Positions 44,062-52,781 are shown, counted from the stretch's first letter. The stretch: DNA of 64,000 nt from Butyrivibrio sp. Su6 (GCF_900108105.1 NZ_FNUR01000005.1:62001-126000), one strand, 5' to 3'. The notes: generated by a model from the letters alone, not told the origin. Numbers and translations are program-made.

Positions 44062-46163
44062 CCTACGCTCTCCACTACATCACACTTAAGCCCCATATTC
44101 TGAAATCTCTTTAATACAATAGCTTCACTGCTGTCGTCCACCTGCGATGCCAAAAGATATATATTGTTATCACTGCCAAGTCCCACAATATCGTTGTTAC
44201 GAATCTTGGTCTGAAGCATTTCATCAATTTCCGTAAGAGTCCTGTTCTCTCGCATAATTCTAAAGAGCCTAAAGTCAGTAAGCTTATTATCAGCCATTTC
44301 TTTCTGAATATTGAACTGCTGCACAAAATACTCATGTTGCGTGATCTGGGTTCCCTCAACATATGTTTTATCAGCAACTGCTTTCTGATATTCCCATGCC
44401 TTGATAATGAAGTTCTCCATGAGTCCGCTTAAAATTCTGATAAGGTTCGTATAATACGTACTGATCTGAATATATTCTACGTGGTAGATCATTATCAAAA
44501 CACTTAAGGTACCTTCAGATTTTATTCCTGCAACATAAGTTGGAAAGCCCTCTTTAACATCTCTGTTAAACCAGATCTCTCCTTTTGAAACTTCATCTAT
44601 AACCGGTCTGTAGTCATCAAGATTTATTGACTTTTTAAGAGTAGAACTTATCTGTTCAGATGCTACGCTTAGTCTTGCAAACCTTGCATTGCTGTCATTT
44701 ATCGTATAAATTGCAATTGTCCTGTTATCAAGTACATCTTCCATAACAGGAATAGATTCTGCAAAGATTTCTTCAGGCACTGTGGTACTAAGCTTTTGAA
44801 CCACATCAAAGATTCGCCCAAAACCGTCTCTGCTGCCAATAAGGTCCTGCTTGTACTGATTTTTGTATTCCATGGCTTCTTCATAGAGCCTGTTAACGAA
44901 ATCCTTTTCCTCTTTTACAAGCCTGTTCTCATCTGTTATAAAAGCAATGTCCTCATCTTTTCTCTGCTTGATATATCCACAGACAGCTGCCGTCACCAAA
45001 AGAAGAATGAAAGGAATCCAGTTGCTTGGATCATAGAACAACAGCATTCCGTTGGTACCCTGTCTGTAGTATGCAAACACCAGCGATGCAATCTCAATAA
45101 AAGCAGTTATCGCGCCAATGTGGGTGCCATATACAGAGGACATAAGTACAACAAATATAAGTCTTACATCGATCATCCTAAACTGCACGCTGCCGCCGGA
45201 ATAATAATTGTAAGCCTCCACAAAAAGTGCTCCAAGGATCAGTTCAAGCACCATCATTATCTTTCCGTTTATCCTGAACTTTTCCCTTATAACATCTGAT
45301 ATTTTTCTTTTTTCATGATATAAGTCGCGATATTGCCTGATATACTCATCAATTTCAGCTACAGCATCTTTTTTGGCAAACCATCCATAGAACTCCCTGG
45401 CCACATCCTGTCCGTAATCGTGACGTCCTTTTATAGATGATCCGGTAAAAGATACTTTTGCCTTTGGGTAAAACTTCCTGATAATAGAAAAAGCCTCTTC
45501 GTAAGTGGTTTTTGCACCACTTCTCAAATAGATAGTCTCATAGGATCCATAGCCATACTCATCCTCTTCCCATCCGTCAAAAAGCCTTTCCAAAAATGCA
45601 GCAAGATCATCAATAGATAAAAAGTCTGCAATCTCATCGCCTCTGGCTTTTATATCAACCATTATGCCTTTTTCAAGAGCATCAAAAATACGGCACCAAA
45701 AATCATCTTTATAGTGCCCGCTTATCAGGTGAGGAGAATATATTATTCTTACTGAAATCTGGTATTGTTCAGCGTAATATCTGCAGATAGATTCCACAGA
45801 ACTGTATATGAGAGAGTCACTGTTTTCCACATCAAGCAGCGCCTCATCAGATGTCACATAAACAAATTGTTTTACTTTTGTCTTTCTGCAAAGTGAAAGG
45901 ACATTACGAAGCTGCTCAATCTCACCTACTTCGTAGCTGTCCTTATTTATAAAATGCGACACAAATACAACCCGCTCGAAGCCGTAGGTAAAGAACAAAG
46001 TTTTAAAGTCATCACCCATGATAGACTTTTTAAACCACCTGATATTACCTTCTTTTTGGCTTTCAAGCTTTGGTCCGCAAAGTATTATATTGTCTGTTCC
46101 AAATGCAGTTTCGAGGGATTCCTTCGAAAAATAACCATTACTACCTACTACAAGGGTATCCAT
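44058..46163 (-). CDS. pelD: SDR-PelD fusion, c-di-GMP receptor of the Pel-like system
   Basis: A 701-residue protein. Residues 1-270 form an NAD-epimerase-like SDR domain with a weakened glycine loop (VVGSNGYFS) and YSSVE (120-124) in place of the catalytic YxxxK. Then four helices (about 303-396), a coiled stretch, a GAF domain (about 440-590) and a C-terminal GGDEF-like domain whose signature is lost (GSDNN) but whose inhibitory-site motif RNND (655-658) is kept at the right five-residue distance. This is the PelD layout: an inactive GGDEF domain that binds c-di-GMP by its I-site and switches on PelF/PelG. The SDR front part is not in Pseudomonas PelD. GGGAG precedes the ATG at a wide spacing. 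Confidence 0.88.
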   Translation of the reverse strand: MDTLVVGSNGYFSKESLETAFGTDNIILCGPKLESQKEGNIRWFKKSIMGDDFKTLFFTYGFERVVFVSHFINKDSYEVGEIEQLRNVLSLCRKTKVKQFVYVTSDEALLDVENSDSLIYSSVESICRYYAEQYQISVRIIYSPHLISGHYKDDFWCRIFDALEKGIMVDIKARGDEIADFLSIDDLAAFLERLFDGWEEDEYGYGSYETIYLRSGAKTTYEEAFSIIRKFYPKAKVSFTGSSIKGRHDYGQDVAREFYGWFAKKDAVAEIDEYIRQYRDLYHEKRKISDVIREKFRINGKIMMVLELILGALFVEAYNYYSGGSVQFRMIDVRLIFVVLMSSVYGTHIGAITAFIEIASLVFAYYRQGTNGMLLFYDPSNWIPFILLLVTAAVCGYIKQRKDEDIAFITDENRLVKEEKDFVNRLYEEAMEYKNQYKQDLIGSRDGFGRIFDVVQKLSTTVPEEIFAESIPVMEDVLDNRTIAIYTINDSNARFARLSVASEQISSTLKKSINLDDYRPVIDEVSKGEIWFNRDVKEGFPTYVAGIKSEGTLSVLIMIYHVEYIQISTYYTNLIRILSGLMENFIIKAWEYQKAVADKTYVEGTQITQHEYFVQQFNIQKEMADNKLTDFRLFRIMRENRTLTEIDEMLQTKIRNNDIVGLGSDNNIYLLASQVDDSSEAIVLKRFQNMGLKCDVVESVG

Positions 46164-46210
46164 TACGGTTTATTCTCCCTAAATACTTTTCTTCCCCACA
46201 TACATTCGCC

Positions 46211-47500
46211 TTAGTTTTCCTTAGTTATCTCCTCCACCCTGTCAGCATACTTAATTCTGTATATCCTGCTAAGAGATTCTGTAATCCTTTCCTCAGATAT
46301 TTCCCCATTATTGACAGCTTCTAAAAGTCCATTGTAAGCTGTCTCAAAATCTTCAGGAAGGTAGATCATATCTGCTCCGGCCTTTATTGCCATGACTGCA
46401 GCCTGATCTGAAGTGTAGTACTCTGTAATGGCCCCATCATCCAGAGCACCTGTTATTACTATGCCATCAAACCCAAGCACTCCCCTCAGTTCATCTTCTA
46501 TGATCACTGATGAAAGCGAAGCCGGAGTATTATCTCCAACCACATTCGGGAATGATGCATTTGAAATCATAATCGCTGTGACATTTCCATCATCTATAAC
46601 ATTTTTAAATAATGAATATTCCCCCGTTGCAAGCATTTCAGTGGAGTCATCAATCTGTTCCATCTTATCAGAAGTATTCCCCTGTTTAGGAAAAGAATAT
46701 GCACAAGACCATATTCCCTCACTTCTAAGTGCCTGTGACAGTGATGCTGTCACGGTTTTGACAGTATCAGCATCAGTGCCAAATACTCCATTTTCTGTAA
46801 TATCCATATTCGGTGAAAGATCAAAATTAAAACCATATTTATACATAGAAGCTGCAACTGTTGCCCCATTTTCTGAAGCAGCCTCTGCATCTGTATAATC
46901 CACTATTCCATCAATACCGATTGATGAGCTGATAGCTCCCTTTCCCCACTCGCTTACCATAGTGAAGAGTGGATACTTACTCATGGAAGTTGTGGTTGAA
47001 AGCATCTCAGTTATCTGATCCTCTGACTTGATGTTTTTGGCGGAGTAAACTATTCCGCCTACAGCATATTGTGAAAGAGCATCCTGTGTTCCGCTTCCTG
47101 CCTTGACTGCAGTAGCAACACCTGTAAGCTGTTCAGGTGTAACTATAAAAAGGCCTGCCACTTTATCCTCAATAGGCATTGTCTCTATCACATCTGATAC
47201 AACCTCATCCATTATGTCCTCTTCAGACATTTCCTGAGGTTCGCTAATAGCTTCCGGAGTTTCTATGACTATCTCCTGACTGCTCTCCAAAGTTGCAGCT
47301 TCATCGCCTTCTTCTGAAGGATCAGACGTTTTCCCTCCGCCTAATAAGCTCTTTATAAAAATAACTCCAAAAACAATAGCTAAAACAATCAGTATAACTA
47401 CAACTGCCAGTGATATATATGCAATGAGCTGGCTCCTTTTTCTTTTGTTCCTGCGAGCCATTCGCTTCTCATCAAAATCCTGTTCTTCCAATCTACTCAT
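46211..47500 (-). CDS. Membrane-anchored GH3-like protein with degenerate active site
   Basis: A 429-residue protein, first gene of the Pel-like operon. One anchor helix (IAYISLAVVVILIVLAIVFGVIFI), an acidic linker (55-95), then a NagZ-type GH3 barrel: MPIEDKVAGLFIV, GGIVYSAKNI, FNFDLSPNMDI, LSQALRSEGIW, GFDGIVITGALDDGAI. The nucleophile position (usually S/T-D) is Thr-Gly (350-351), and the KHFPGHG...DSH loop with the general-acid His/Asp reads YSFPKQGNTSDK. Both catalytic parts are changed, so hydrolysis is unlikely; the fold may bind N-acetylhexosamine polymer instead. GGGG precedes the ATG. Confidence 0.82.
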   Translation of the reverse strand: MSRLEEQDFDEKRMARRNKRKRSQLIAYISLAVVVILIVLAIVFGVIFIKSLLGGGKTSDPSEEGDEAATLESSQEIVIETPEAISEPQEMSEEDIMDEVVSDVIETMPIEDKVAGLFIVTPEQLTGVATAVKAGSGTQDALSQYAVGGIVYSAKNIKSEDQITEMLSTTTSMSKYPLFTMVSEWGKGAISSSIGIDGIVDYTDAEAASENGATVAASMYKYGFNFDLSPNMDITENGVFGTDADTVKTVTASLSQALRSEGIWSCAYSFPKQGNTSDKMEQIDDSTEMLATGEYSLFKNVIDDGNVTAIMISNASFPNVVGDNTPASLSSVIIEDELRGVLGFDGIVITGALDDGAITEYYTSDQAAVMAIKAGADMIYLPEDFETAYNGLLEAVNNGEISEERITESLSRIYRIKYADRVEEITKEN

Positions 47501-47612
47501 AAAATCCCCATTAAATCCAAAACTTTTTCTATCCCTTATTTTATCATAATTTGTGTACCCAATGAAGAACCAATCCGTTCACTTTCCACACTATTCACAA
47601 AAAATTCAGATA

Positions 47613-47661
47613 AATAAAAATCAAGGGCAGAAGCTTCATCGTATTACCTGCTTCTGCCCTT
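47613..47661 (-). terminator. Intrinsic terminator in the leader of the Pel-like operon
   Basis: On the minus strand AAGGGCAGAAGC pairs perfectly with GCTTCTGCCCTT over a 15-nt loop, followed by GATTTTTATTT. It stands about 110 bases ahead of the first gene and about 350 bases after the promoter, so it can act as an attenuator. Confidence 0.8.
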
Positions 47662-47704
47662 ATACCGAGTACTCATCATCTAAATTGAAATTTTCTGCGT
47701 CCAA
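47660..47704 (-). CDS. Possible 14-residue leader peptide
   Basis: TTG start with GGAGG nine bases upstream, reading MDAENFNLDDEYSV, and a TAA that ends at the foot of the attenuator stem. The placement is that of a leader peptide coupled to termination, but 14 codons prove little. Confidence 0.25.
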   Translation of the reverse strand: MDAENFNLDDEYSV

Positions 47705-47793
47705 TGGACTTTTCCTCCGATTCTCAGCTCATCGTTCCATTTACATTTGCATTCATATGCTGTGGTTGCAAGATTTAAATATGCCCTAACCAC
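47680..47793 (-). CDS. Possible 37-residue small protein in the leader
   Basis: GTG-started frame with a protein-like composition, including YECKCKWNDELRIGGKVHW near its end. No clear ribosome site precedes the GTG, and it overlaps the shorter frame at 47660-47704 in another phase. Confidence 0.2.
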   Translation of the reverse strand: MVRAYLNLATTAYECKCKWNDELRIGGKVHWTQKISI

Positions 47794-47881
47794 TTCTCAT
47801 GTACTTGAATTGCTGTAATTCTGATACTTCTTTGAACTTCGAACTTAAAACTTTTTTATAAAACAAAACTTAGTATGCTGG

Positions 47882-47938
47882 TGGACCGTACCATCCTTTC
47901 TCTGAATATTTTAATTAACTATCCCTTTGGACCGTACC
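47882..47938 (-). repeat. Two direct copies of GGTACGGTCCA in the leader
   Basis: Copies at 47882-47892 and 47928-47938, 46 bases apart, each preceded on the minus strand by AGAAAGG. Eighteen of about 20 aligned bases agree when the preceding AGAAAGG(G/A)(A/T)G is included. They could be protein- or RNA-binding sites in the transcript or operators in the DNA. Confidence 0.5.
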
Positions 47939-48016
47939 TCCCTTTCTTTCTCCAATTTACGATCTCACTATATATTGATTGGAGAAGTATTTTTGTAACT
48001 CTTACTTGATGGTTTT

Positions 48017-48045
48017 ATTATATTTATATCCGTCTGATTTGTCAA
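48017..48045 (-). promoter_or_regulatory. Perfect-consensus promoter of the Pel-like operon leader
   Basis: On the minus strand TTGACA (48040-48045), 17 bases, TATAAT (48017-48022). Nothing else on this strand follows for 390 bases except the leader and then the operon. Confidence 0.8.
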
Positions 48046-48360
48046 CACATTTTATTAATTTCTTTTATTTATTTTGACATCTTGCGTGTTATTGTTGAAT
48101 ATTCTGCATATTATTCTAATTGTATATTCATTATGCACAATTCTGTATATTACTTCACCTTACAAAAAGATGCCTATATATTGTGTTATTCCATAGTGAT
48201 CAATTCTCATACACTTTCATATCAAAGCACCCAAACATCTGTATTATTCTCTGAATTTTATGATTATTGGATCAAGTCTCTGTACATAATCAGATAAAAT
48301 AATTATGATAATAAAAGGGCTTCTTTATATAGCCCAATAATACACGAAGGAAGATGTGAC
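48046..48360 (+). other. A+T-rich spacer before the lipid kinase gene
   Basis: Gene-free. A possible forward promoter has TTGACA at 48074-48079 and GAATAT at 48097-48102 (17-base spacer), back to back with the operon promoter but 260 bases from the gene. A short GGGCT/AGCCC stem lies near 48317. I see nothing else. Confidence 0.4.
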
Positions 48361-49317
48361 ATGTACCACTGCATTGTGAACCCATCAGCACGCTCAGGAA
48401 AAGGAAAGGATATCTGGAAAAAGTTAGAACTTAAGTTCCACGAAAAAGGAATTGATTACACAGCTCATATGACCAAAGGCCCAGGTGACGCGACAGCCCT
48501 TGCTAAAAGCATAACATCTTCAAACAGCAATACAAAAATAGTTGTCCTTGGCGGAGACGGTACTCTTAACGAAGTAATGAATGGTATCACCGACTTTGAC
48601 AAAACTATAGTCGGCTACATTCCAATTGGTTCATCCAATGATTTTGCAAGAGATCTCTCCTATCCCCAGAATATAGATACTCTTTTGGATGCCATCCTTG
48701 AGGGAAAAGTTCTACGAAAGCTTGATCTTGGAAAGCTGACTTATAATTCTATGACAGCTCCAATGTCCAGGCTGCATGAAAAAGAAATCTCAAAAACAAG
48801 AATATTTGACGTAAGTTCCGGAATCGGATTTGATGCTGCGGTTTGTGAAGAAGCTCTCTCATCAGGTACAAAGAACTTTCTAAACAGAATTGGTCTTGGA
48901 AAGCTCACTTACGGTCTTATAGCTGTCAGGCAGCTTCTAAAGGCAGATAAAATACCATGTGACATTGAGCTTGATAACGGTGAAGTTATACATTTAAAGC
49001 GTTTTATTTTCATTGCTGCCATGATCCATCACTATGAAGGCGGAGGCTTTAATTTCGCTCCAAAGGCAGACTTAACCGACGGCAAGTTCGATCTGGTTTA
49101 TGCAGGCGACATGCCACCACTACGAATGATGTTTGCCCTTCCCTTCTCATTCTTTGGCAACTACTATTGGATAAAAGGAATCGGACATCATACAGTTAAA
49201 AAAGTCACCATCAAACCTCTGCTCCCCATGTTGGTCCACACCGATGGTGAAGTTTCAGTAAAATCTGACAACATTACACTGGAATGCTTACAGAAAAAAC
49301 TCCAGCTCATGTGCTAA
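48361..49317 (+). CDS. Diacylglycerol kinase family lipid kinase (YegS/DgkB-like)
   Basis: A 318-residue protein with AAGGA before the ATG. N-terminal NPSARSGKG and the nucleotide motif VVLGGDGTLNEVMNG, then YIPIGSSNDFARDL, are the diacylglycerol kinase catalytic-domain hallmarks; GGGFNFAPKADLTDGKFDLV and PLLPMLVHTDGE complete the YegS/DgkB C-terminal lobe. It phosphorylates a membrane lipid, usually diacylglycerol to phosphatidic acid. It is a single-gene unit with its own terminator. Confidence 0.93.
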   Translation: MYHCIVNPSARSGKGKDIWKKLELKFHEKGIDYTAHMTKGPGDATALAKSITSSNSNTKIVVLGGDGTLNEVMNGITDFDKTIVGYIPIGSSNDFARDLSYPQNIDTLLDAILEGKVLRKLDLGKLTYNSMTAPMSRLHEKEISKTRIFDVSSGIGFDAAVCEEALSSGTKNFLNRIGLGKLTYGLIAVRQLLKADKIPCDIELDNGEVIHLKRFIFIAAMIHHYEGGGFNFAPKADLTDGKFDLVYAGDMPPLRMMFALPFSFFGNYYWIKGIGHHTVKKVTIKPLLPMLVHTDGEVSVKSDNITLECLQKKLQLMC

Positions 49318-49356
49318 AAAAGCTTTGGACTTTATTATAAGTCCAAAGCTTTTTAT
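49315..49356 (+). terminator. Bidirectional terminator between the lipid kinase and glyA
   Basis: AAAAGCTTTGGACTT and its complement form a long perfect stem with a 6-nt loop and T-runs on both strands. Confidence 0.88.
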
Positions 49357-49358
49357 TA

Positions 49359-50597
49359 TCAGTCAAGTGGATACTTGTCTGTAAGGCTCTTTATGATAGC
49401 TCTTGCTTCATCATTTTTTTCGCCCTTATTCTTAATAACAATTGATATAGCTTCAGCAATCTGATCCATATCCTCTTTGTTCATTCCTCTTGTTGTAACA
49501 GCTGCTGTTCCAAGACGGATACCACTAGTTACAAATGGTGACTGCTGCTCATTAGGAATAGTATTCTTATTAGCTGTGATATGAGCATCATCAAGCCAAG
49601 CCTCAACTTCTTTTCCTGTAAGGCCAAAGTTTGTCAGGTCAACAAGCATAAGATGATTATCTGTTCCACCTGAAACAATCTTGATTCCTCTCTGCATAAG
49701 TCCATCGCAAAGGGCTTTGCAGTTTTCTACTACATCTGTTGCATATTTCTTAAATTCAGGAGAAAGAGCTTCTTTAAAGCATACAGCCTTAGCTGCAATA
49801 ACGTGTTCAAGCGGGCCGCCCTGAATTCCAGGGAATACAGCCTTGTTGATCTTAAACTTATCCTGAGCTGACTGATTCCAAAGAATAAGTCCGCCTCTTG
49901 GTCCACGGAGTGTCTTATGAGTTGTTGTAGTTACAACATCTGCATATGGGAATGGGCTTGGATGAACTCCTGCAGCAACAAGTCCTGCGATATGCGCCAT
50001 ATCTACCATAAGTATTGCTCCACATGCATCAGCAGCTTCTCTGAACTTCTTAAAGTCAATTGTTCTGCAGTATGCTGATGCACCGGCAATGATAAGTTTA
50101 GGTTTATGCTCTACAGCAAGTTTGTACATCTGGTCGTAGTCAAGGAAGCCGTTTTCATCAACGCCATAAGGAACTACATTGAAGTATGTTCCCGAAATAT
50201 TAGCCGGACTTCCATGTGTAAGATGTCCGCCCTGATTGAGGTTCATACCCATAATGGTATCTCCGGGCTGAAGCAGAGCAAACTGAACAGCGAGGTTTGC
50301 CTGTGCGCCTGAATGAGGCTGAACGTTTGCATAGTCACAGCCAAAAAGTTCTTTTGCTCTCTCAATTGCAAGCTTTTCAACTTCATCGACTACAAAACAT
50401 CCACCATAGTATCTTTTCCCGGGAAGTCCCTCTGCATATTTGTTAGTTAATGGACTACCCATAGCTGCCATAACAGCTTTGCTTGTCCAGTTTTCTGACG
50501 CAATAAGTTCGATGTGATCATTCTGTCTTGCAACCTCTTTTTCGATGAGAGATGCAATCTCCGGGTCCACTTTCCTGACTTCTTCCAGTGAATACAT
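49359..50597 (-). CDS. glyA: Serine hydroxymethyltransferase
   Basis: A 412-residue PLP enzyme with AGGAGG before its ATG. It swaps a one-carbon unit between serine and tetrahydrofolate, giving glycine. Seen: [29 protein letters not shown], the His in [26 protein letters not shown], and the PLP lysine in [15 protein letters not shown]. The length is standard. It is a single-gene unit. Confidence 0.97.
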   Translation of the reverse strand: MYSLEEVRKVDPEIASLIEKEVARQNDHIELIASENWTSKAVMAAMGSPLTNKYAEGLPGKRYYGGCFVVDEVEKLAIERAKELFGCDYANVQPHSGAQANLAVQFALLQPGDTIMGMNLNQGGHLTHGSPANISGTYFNVVPYGVDENGFLDYDQMYKLAVEHKPKLIIAGASAYCRTIDFKKFREAADACGAILMVDMAHIAGLVAAGVHPSPFPYADVVTTTTHKTLRGPRGGLILWNQSAQDKFKINKAVFPGIQGGPLEHVIAAKAVCFKEALSPEFKKYATDVVENCKALCDGLMQRGIKIVSGGTDNHLMLVDLTNFGLTGKEVEAWLDDAHITANKNTIPNEQQSPFVTSGIRLGTAAVTTRGMNKEDMDQIAEAISIVIKNKGEKNDEARAIIKSLTDKYPLD

Positions 50598-50696
50598 TTT
50601 TCGCTCCTCCTAAACATTTTTACAATTTAATGTGTTAAAGTTACACACATGGCATATCGTAACATATAACCCCTAAAAAATCTAGGTGTTTTTCTA

Positions 50697-50746
50697 AACA
50701 AAAAACTCCCAATATGCTATTTTAAACTGCATACAGAGAGTTTTTG
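50697..50746 (-). terminator. Terminator after the GH31 gene
   Basis: Imperfect stem between AAAACTCTCTGTATGC and GCATATTGGGAGTTTT on the minus strand, followed by TTGTTT. Confidence 0.65.
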
Positions 50747-50761
50747 TTCTTAAATTCAATT

Positions 50762-52750
50762 TCAGATTTTACTAAAAACAGGAATTGATTCCAGTGGCGC
50801 CTTTGCTGTTATTATCTGTCCGCCCTCATAAACTTTTTCATCGCGGATATCCTTCCACTTGCCCTCGGGAAGATATACCTTTCTCTCAAAACAGTTAAAG
50901 TCAGTGACGGGTGCAACAAGGTATGAACTGCCAAACATGTATTCATCAAAAGTTTCCCAGCACTTTTCATCTTCAGGAAACTCATAGAAAAGAGTTCTCA
51001 AAAGGGGAGAACCATTTTCGCTGCTTTCCTCAAACAGGCTCTTGATATAAGGCTTTAGCTCAATACGAAGCTGCAGCTGCTTCTTTAGGATCTCATAGAC
51101 TTCCTCCCCATAGCTCCAAAGCTCATTAGGCTGGCCTGTGTGAAGGTAGCCTCCTCCAAAATCTCTGTTATCAAGAGGTTCAATATCATAAGGGCCTCTG
51201 TCACCATGCATTCTGAGTACCGGAGAAAATACTGCAAATTCAAACCATCTTACAAGAAGCTGCTTAAAGTCAGGGGCATTTACATCATCAGTCATAAAAC
51301 CGCCAATATCTGTAGTCCACCAGGAAATTCCGCTAAGCCCCATATTAAGCCCCGCTGCAATCTGATCCTTAAGGGATTCAAAGGTACTTGGCACATCACC
51401 TGACCACACTACATTTCCATATTTCTGGCTTCCTGCCCAGGCAGATCTTAAAAGATTTACCACGGGTTTATCAGTCTCTTTTTTCATGTTCTCGTAAAAG
51501 AGTCTGCTATAATACTGGGGATAGATATTGCTGACTTCAAGTCCCGGTCCAAGGTAATACCTAAGCATGTCAAAATCATACTTAACAAGGTCCGGTTCCG
51601 AATTATCAAGCCAAAACATATCTATTCCAAGGTCATAATAATTCTTTTTGCAGATATTCCATACATATTCTCGTGTCTGAGGATTAGTCGCATCGAGAAT
51701 AGTGCAGTCGCCCTGATAATCATAATTTTGAAGACCGCCGCGCTCATTTTTTACCAAAAGACCTTTCTCAAGCATCTCATAGAAATGTTCGCTTCTCTTA
51801 TCAACACTAGGCCATACAGAAACAACCACTTTTATTCCCATGCTGTGAAGCTCATCTACCATGGCTTTTGGATCAGGCCAATAGGTCTCATCAAATTTCC
51901 AGTCTCCCTGAACAGTCCAGTGAAAAAAGTCGATAACAATACAGTCGATAGGTATTCCCTCATTCTTACACTTATGGGCAACTTCAAGAACTTCCTGCTG
52001 GGTGCGATACCTTAATTTACACTGCCAAAGCCCCATCAGATCCTCCGGCATTTGTGGAGTTCTTCCGGTTACAGCTGTATAGTTTTCCAAAAGACCTTTA
52101 GGAGTATCAGACACAGTGATCCAATAGTCCATCTCCTTTGATGCCTCTGCAACCCATTCAGTATAATTCATGCCAAATGTTGCTCTTCCAACAGCAGGAT
52201 TATTCCATAAAAATCCATATCCCAGACTTGATACCTCAAAAGGAATCGATACCTGGGAATTGCGCTGTTCAAGATCAAGAATACAGCCCTTTAAATTGCT
52301 ATATGGATGCTGGTACTGACCCATACCAAAGATTTTTTCCCCGTCATTACTCTCAAACTTAACAGTTATCTTGTAATCACCACCTACATGTGGCTTGTAA
52401 TCACGGTTAATATATTTCAGACACCTCGACTCCTTGGACTCTGTGCCGCCATAGCATCTAAAATACTCCCTAAGGATCATAGAATCATCCTTGTAAAAAG
52501 AAATAACTCCTGCAAAATTGACAGTTGCCTTAATGCGCCCATTAGTGATAGTTGCAAAAGGTCCATCTTCCCTTTGAGAAATAACAACTTCAGGCCTGGC
52601 ACTTTTCTTTTCAAGAGCCCAGTTATTCCCCGTAAAATCCGGATACATCGTACTTCTGACCCTGAGCGAATCTTCTCCCCATCCTTCGATCCTAAGGGTC
52701 TCACCCTGTCTTTTTGCTACTAATGCCCCATTTTCATCAGTAAAAACCAT
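50762..52750 (-). CDS. Glycoside hydrolase family 31 (alpha-xylosidase/alpha-glucosidase type)
   Basis: A 662-residue protein from ATG 52750 with AGGGGAGG upstream; six further codons back to a GTG are less likely. An N-terminal beta-sandwich leads to the catalytic barrel. The nucleophile region is DMFWLDNSEPD, the acid/base region is VVWSGDVPSTFESLKDQI, and SWWTTDIGGFM and VLRMHGDRGP are substrate-site stretches. The WLDxSEP and WTTDIGGF patterns fit the alpha-xylosidase-like branch of GH31. There is no signal peptide, so it acts on imported oligosaccharides. Substrate not decided. Confidence 0.9.
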   Translation of the reverse strand: MVFTDENGALVAKRQGETLRIEGWGEDSLRVRSTMYPDFTGNNWALEKKSARPEVVISQREDGPFATITNGRIKATVNFAGVISFYKDDSMILREYFRCYGGTESKESRCLKYINRDYKPHVGGDYKITVKFESNDGEKIFGMGQYQHPYSNLKGCILDLEQRNSQVSIPFEVSSLGYGFLWNNPAVGRATFGMNYTEWVAEASKEMDYWITVSDTPKGLLENYTAVTGRTPQMPEDLMGLWQCKLRYRTQQEVLEVAHKCKNEGIPIDCIVIDFFHWTVQGDWKFDETYWPDPKAMVDELHSMGIKVVVSVWPSVDKRSEHFYEMLEKGLLVKNERGGLQNYDYQGDCTILDATNPQTREYVWNICKKNYYDLGIDMFWLDNSEPDLVKYDFDMLRYYLGPGLEVSNIYPQYYSRLFYENMKKETDKPVVNLLRSAWAGSQKYGNVVWSGDVPSTFESLKDQIAAGLNMGLSGISWWTTDIGGFMTDDVNAPDFKQLLVRWFEFAVFSPVLRMHGDRGPYDIEPLDNRDFGGGYLHTGQPNELWSYGEEVYEILKKQLQLRIELKPYIKSLFEESSENGSPLLRTLFYEFPEDEKCWETFDEYMFGSSYLVAPVTDFNCFERKVYLPEGKWKDIRDEKVYEGGQIITAKAPLESIPVFSKI

Positions 52751-52781
52751 TGCTGCCTCCCCTAACACATATATATAGTTT

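Larger units (their letters stand above)
47619..48010 (-). ncRNA. Leader RNA of the Pel-like operon (first part, to the attenuator)
   Basis: This is the bulk of an 860-bp gap between the operon and the lipid kinase gene. A perfect promoter starts it near 48010. On the minus strand it holds a 9-bp stem TTCTCCAAT/ATTGGAGAA (47948-47986), two copies of GGTACGGTCCA, possible short reading frames and then the terminator. It matches no riboswitch class I know by eye: I checked for c-di-GMP-I, c-di-GMP-II and guanidine classes. It may be a cis-acting attenuator or a separate small RNA. Confidence 0.55.

Noticed and set aside
47882-47938. A guanidine-II (mini-ykkC) riboswitch, because of the two ACGG-containing repeats
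   Set aside because: The bases flanking ACGG in both copies do not pair (U opposite U next to the loop, only two G-C pairs after), so the two ACGR hairpins of that class cannot form.
47619-48010. A c-di-GMP riboswitch (class I or II) in the leader of the Pel-like operon
   Set aside because: I looked for the class I conserved joints and tetraloop-receptor parts and for the class II pseudoknot and found no match by eye. A covariance search would be needed to close the question.
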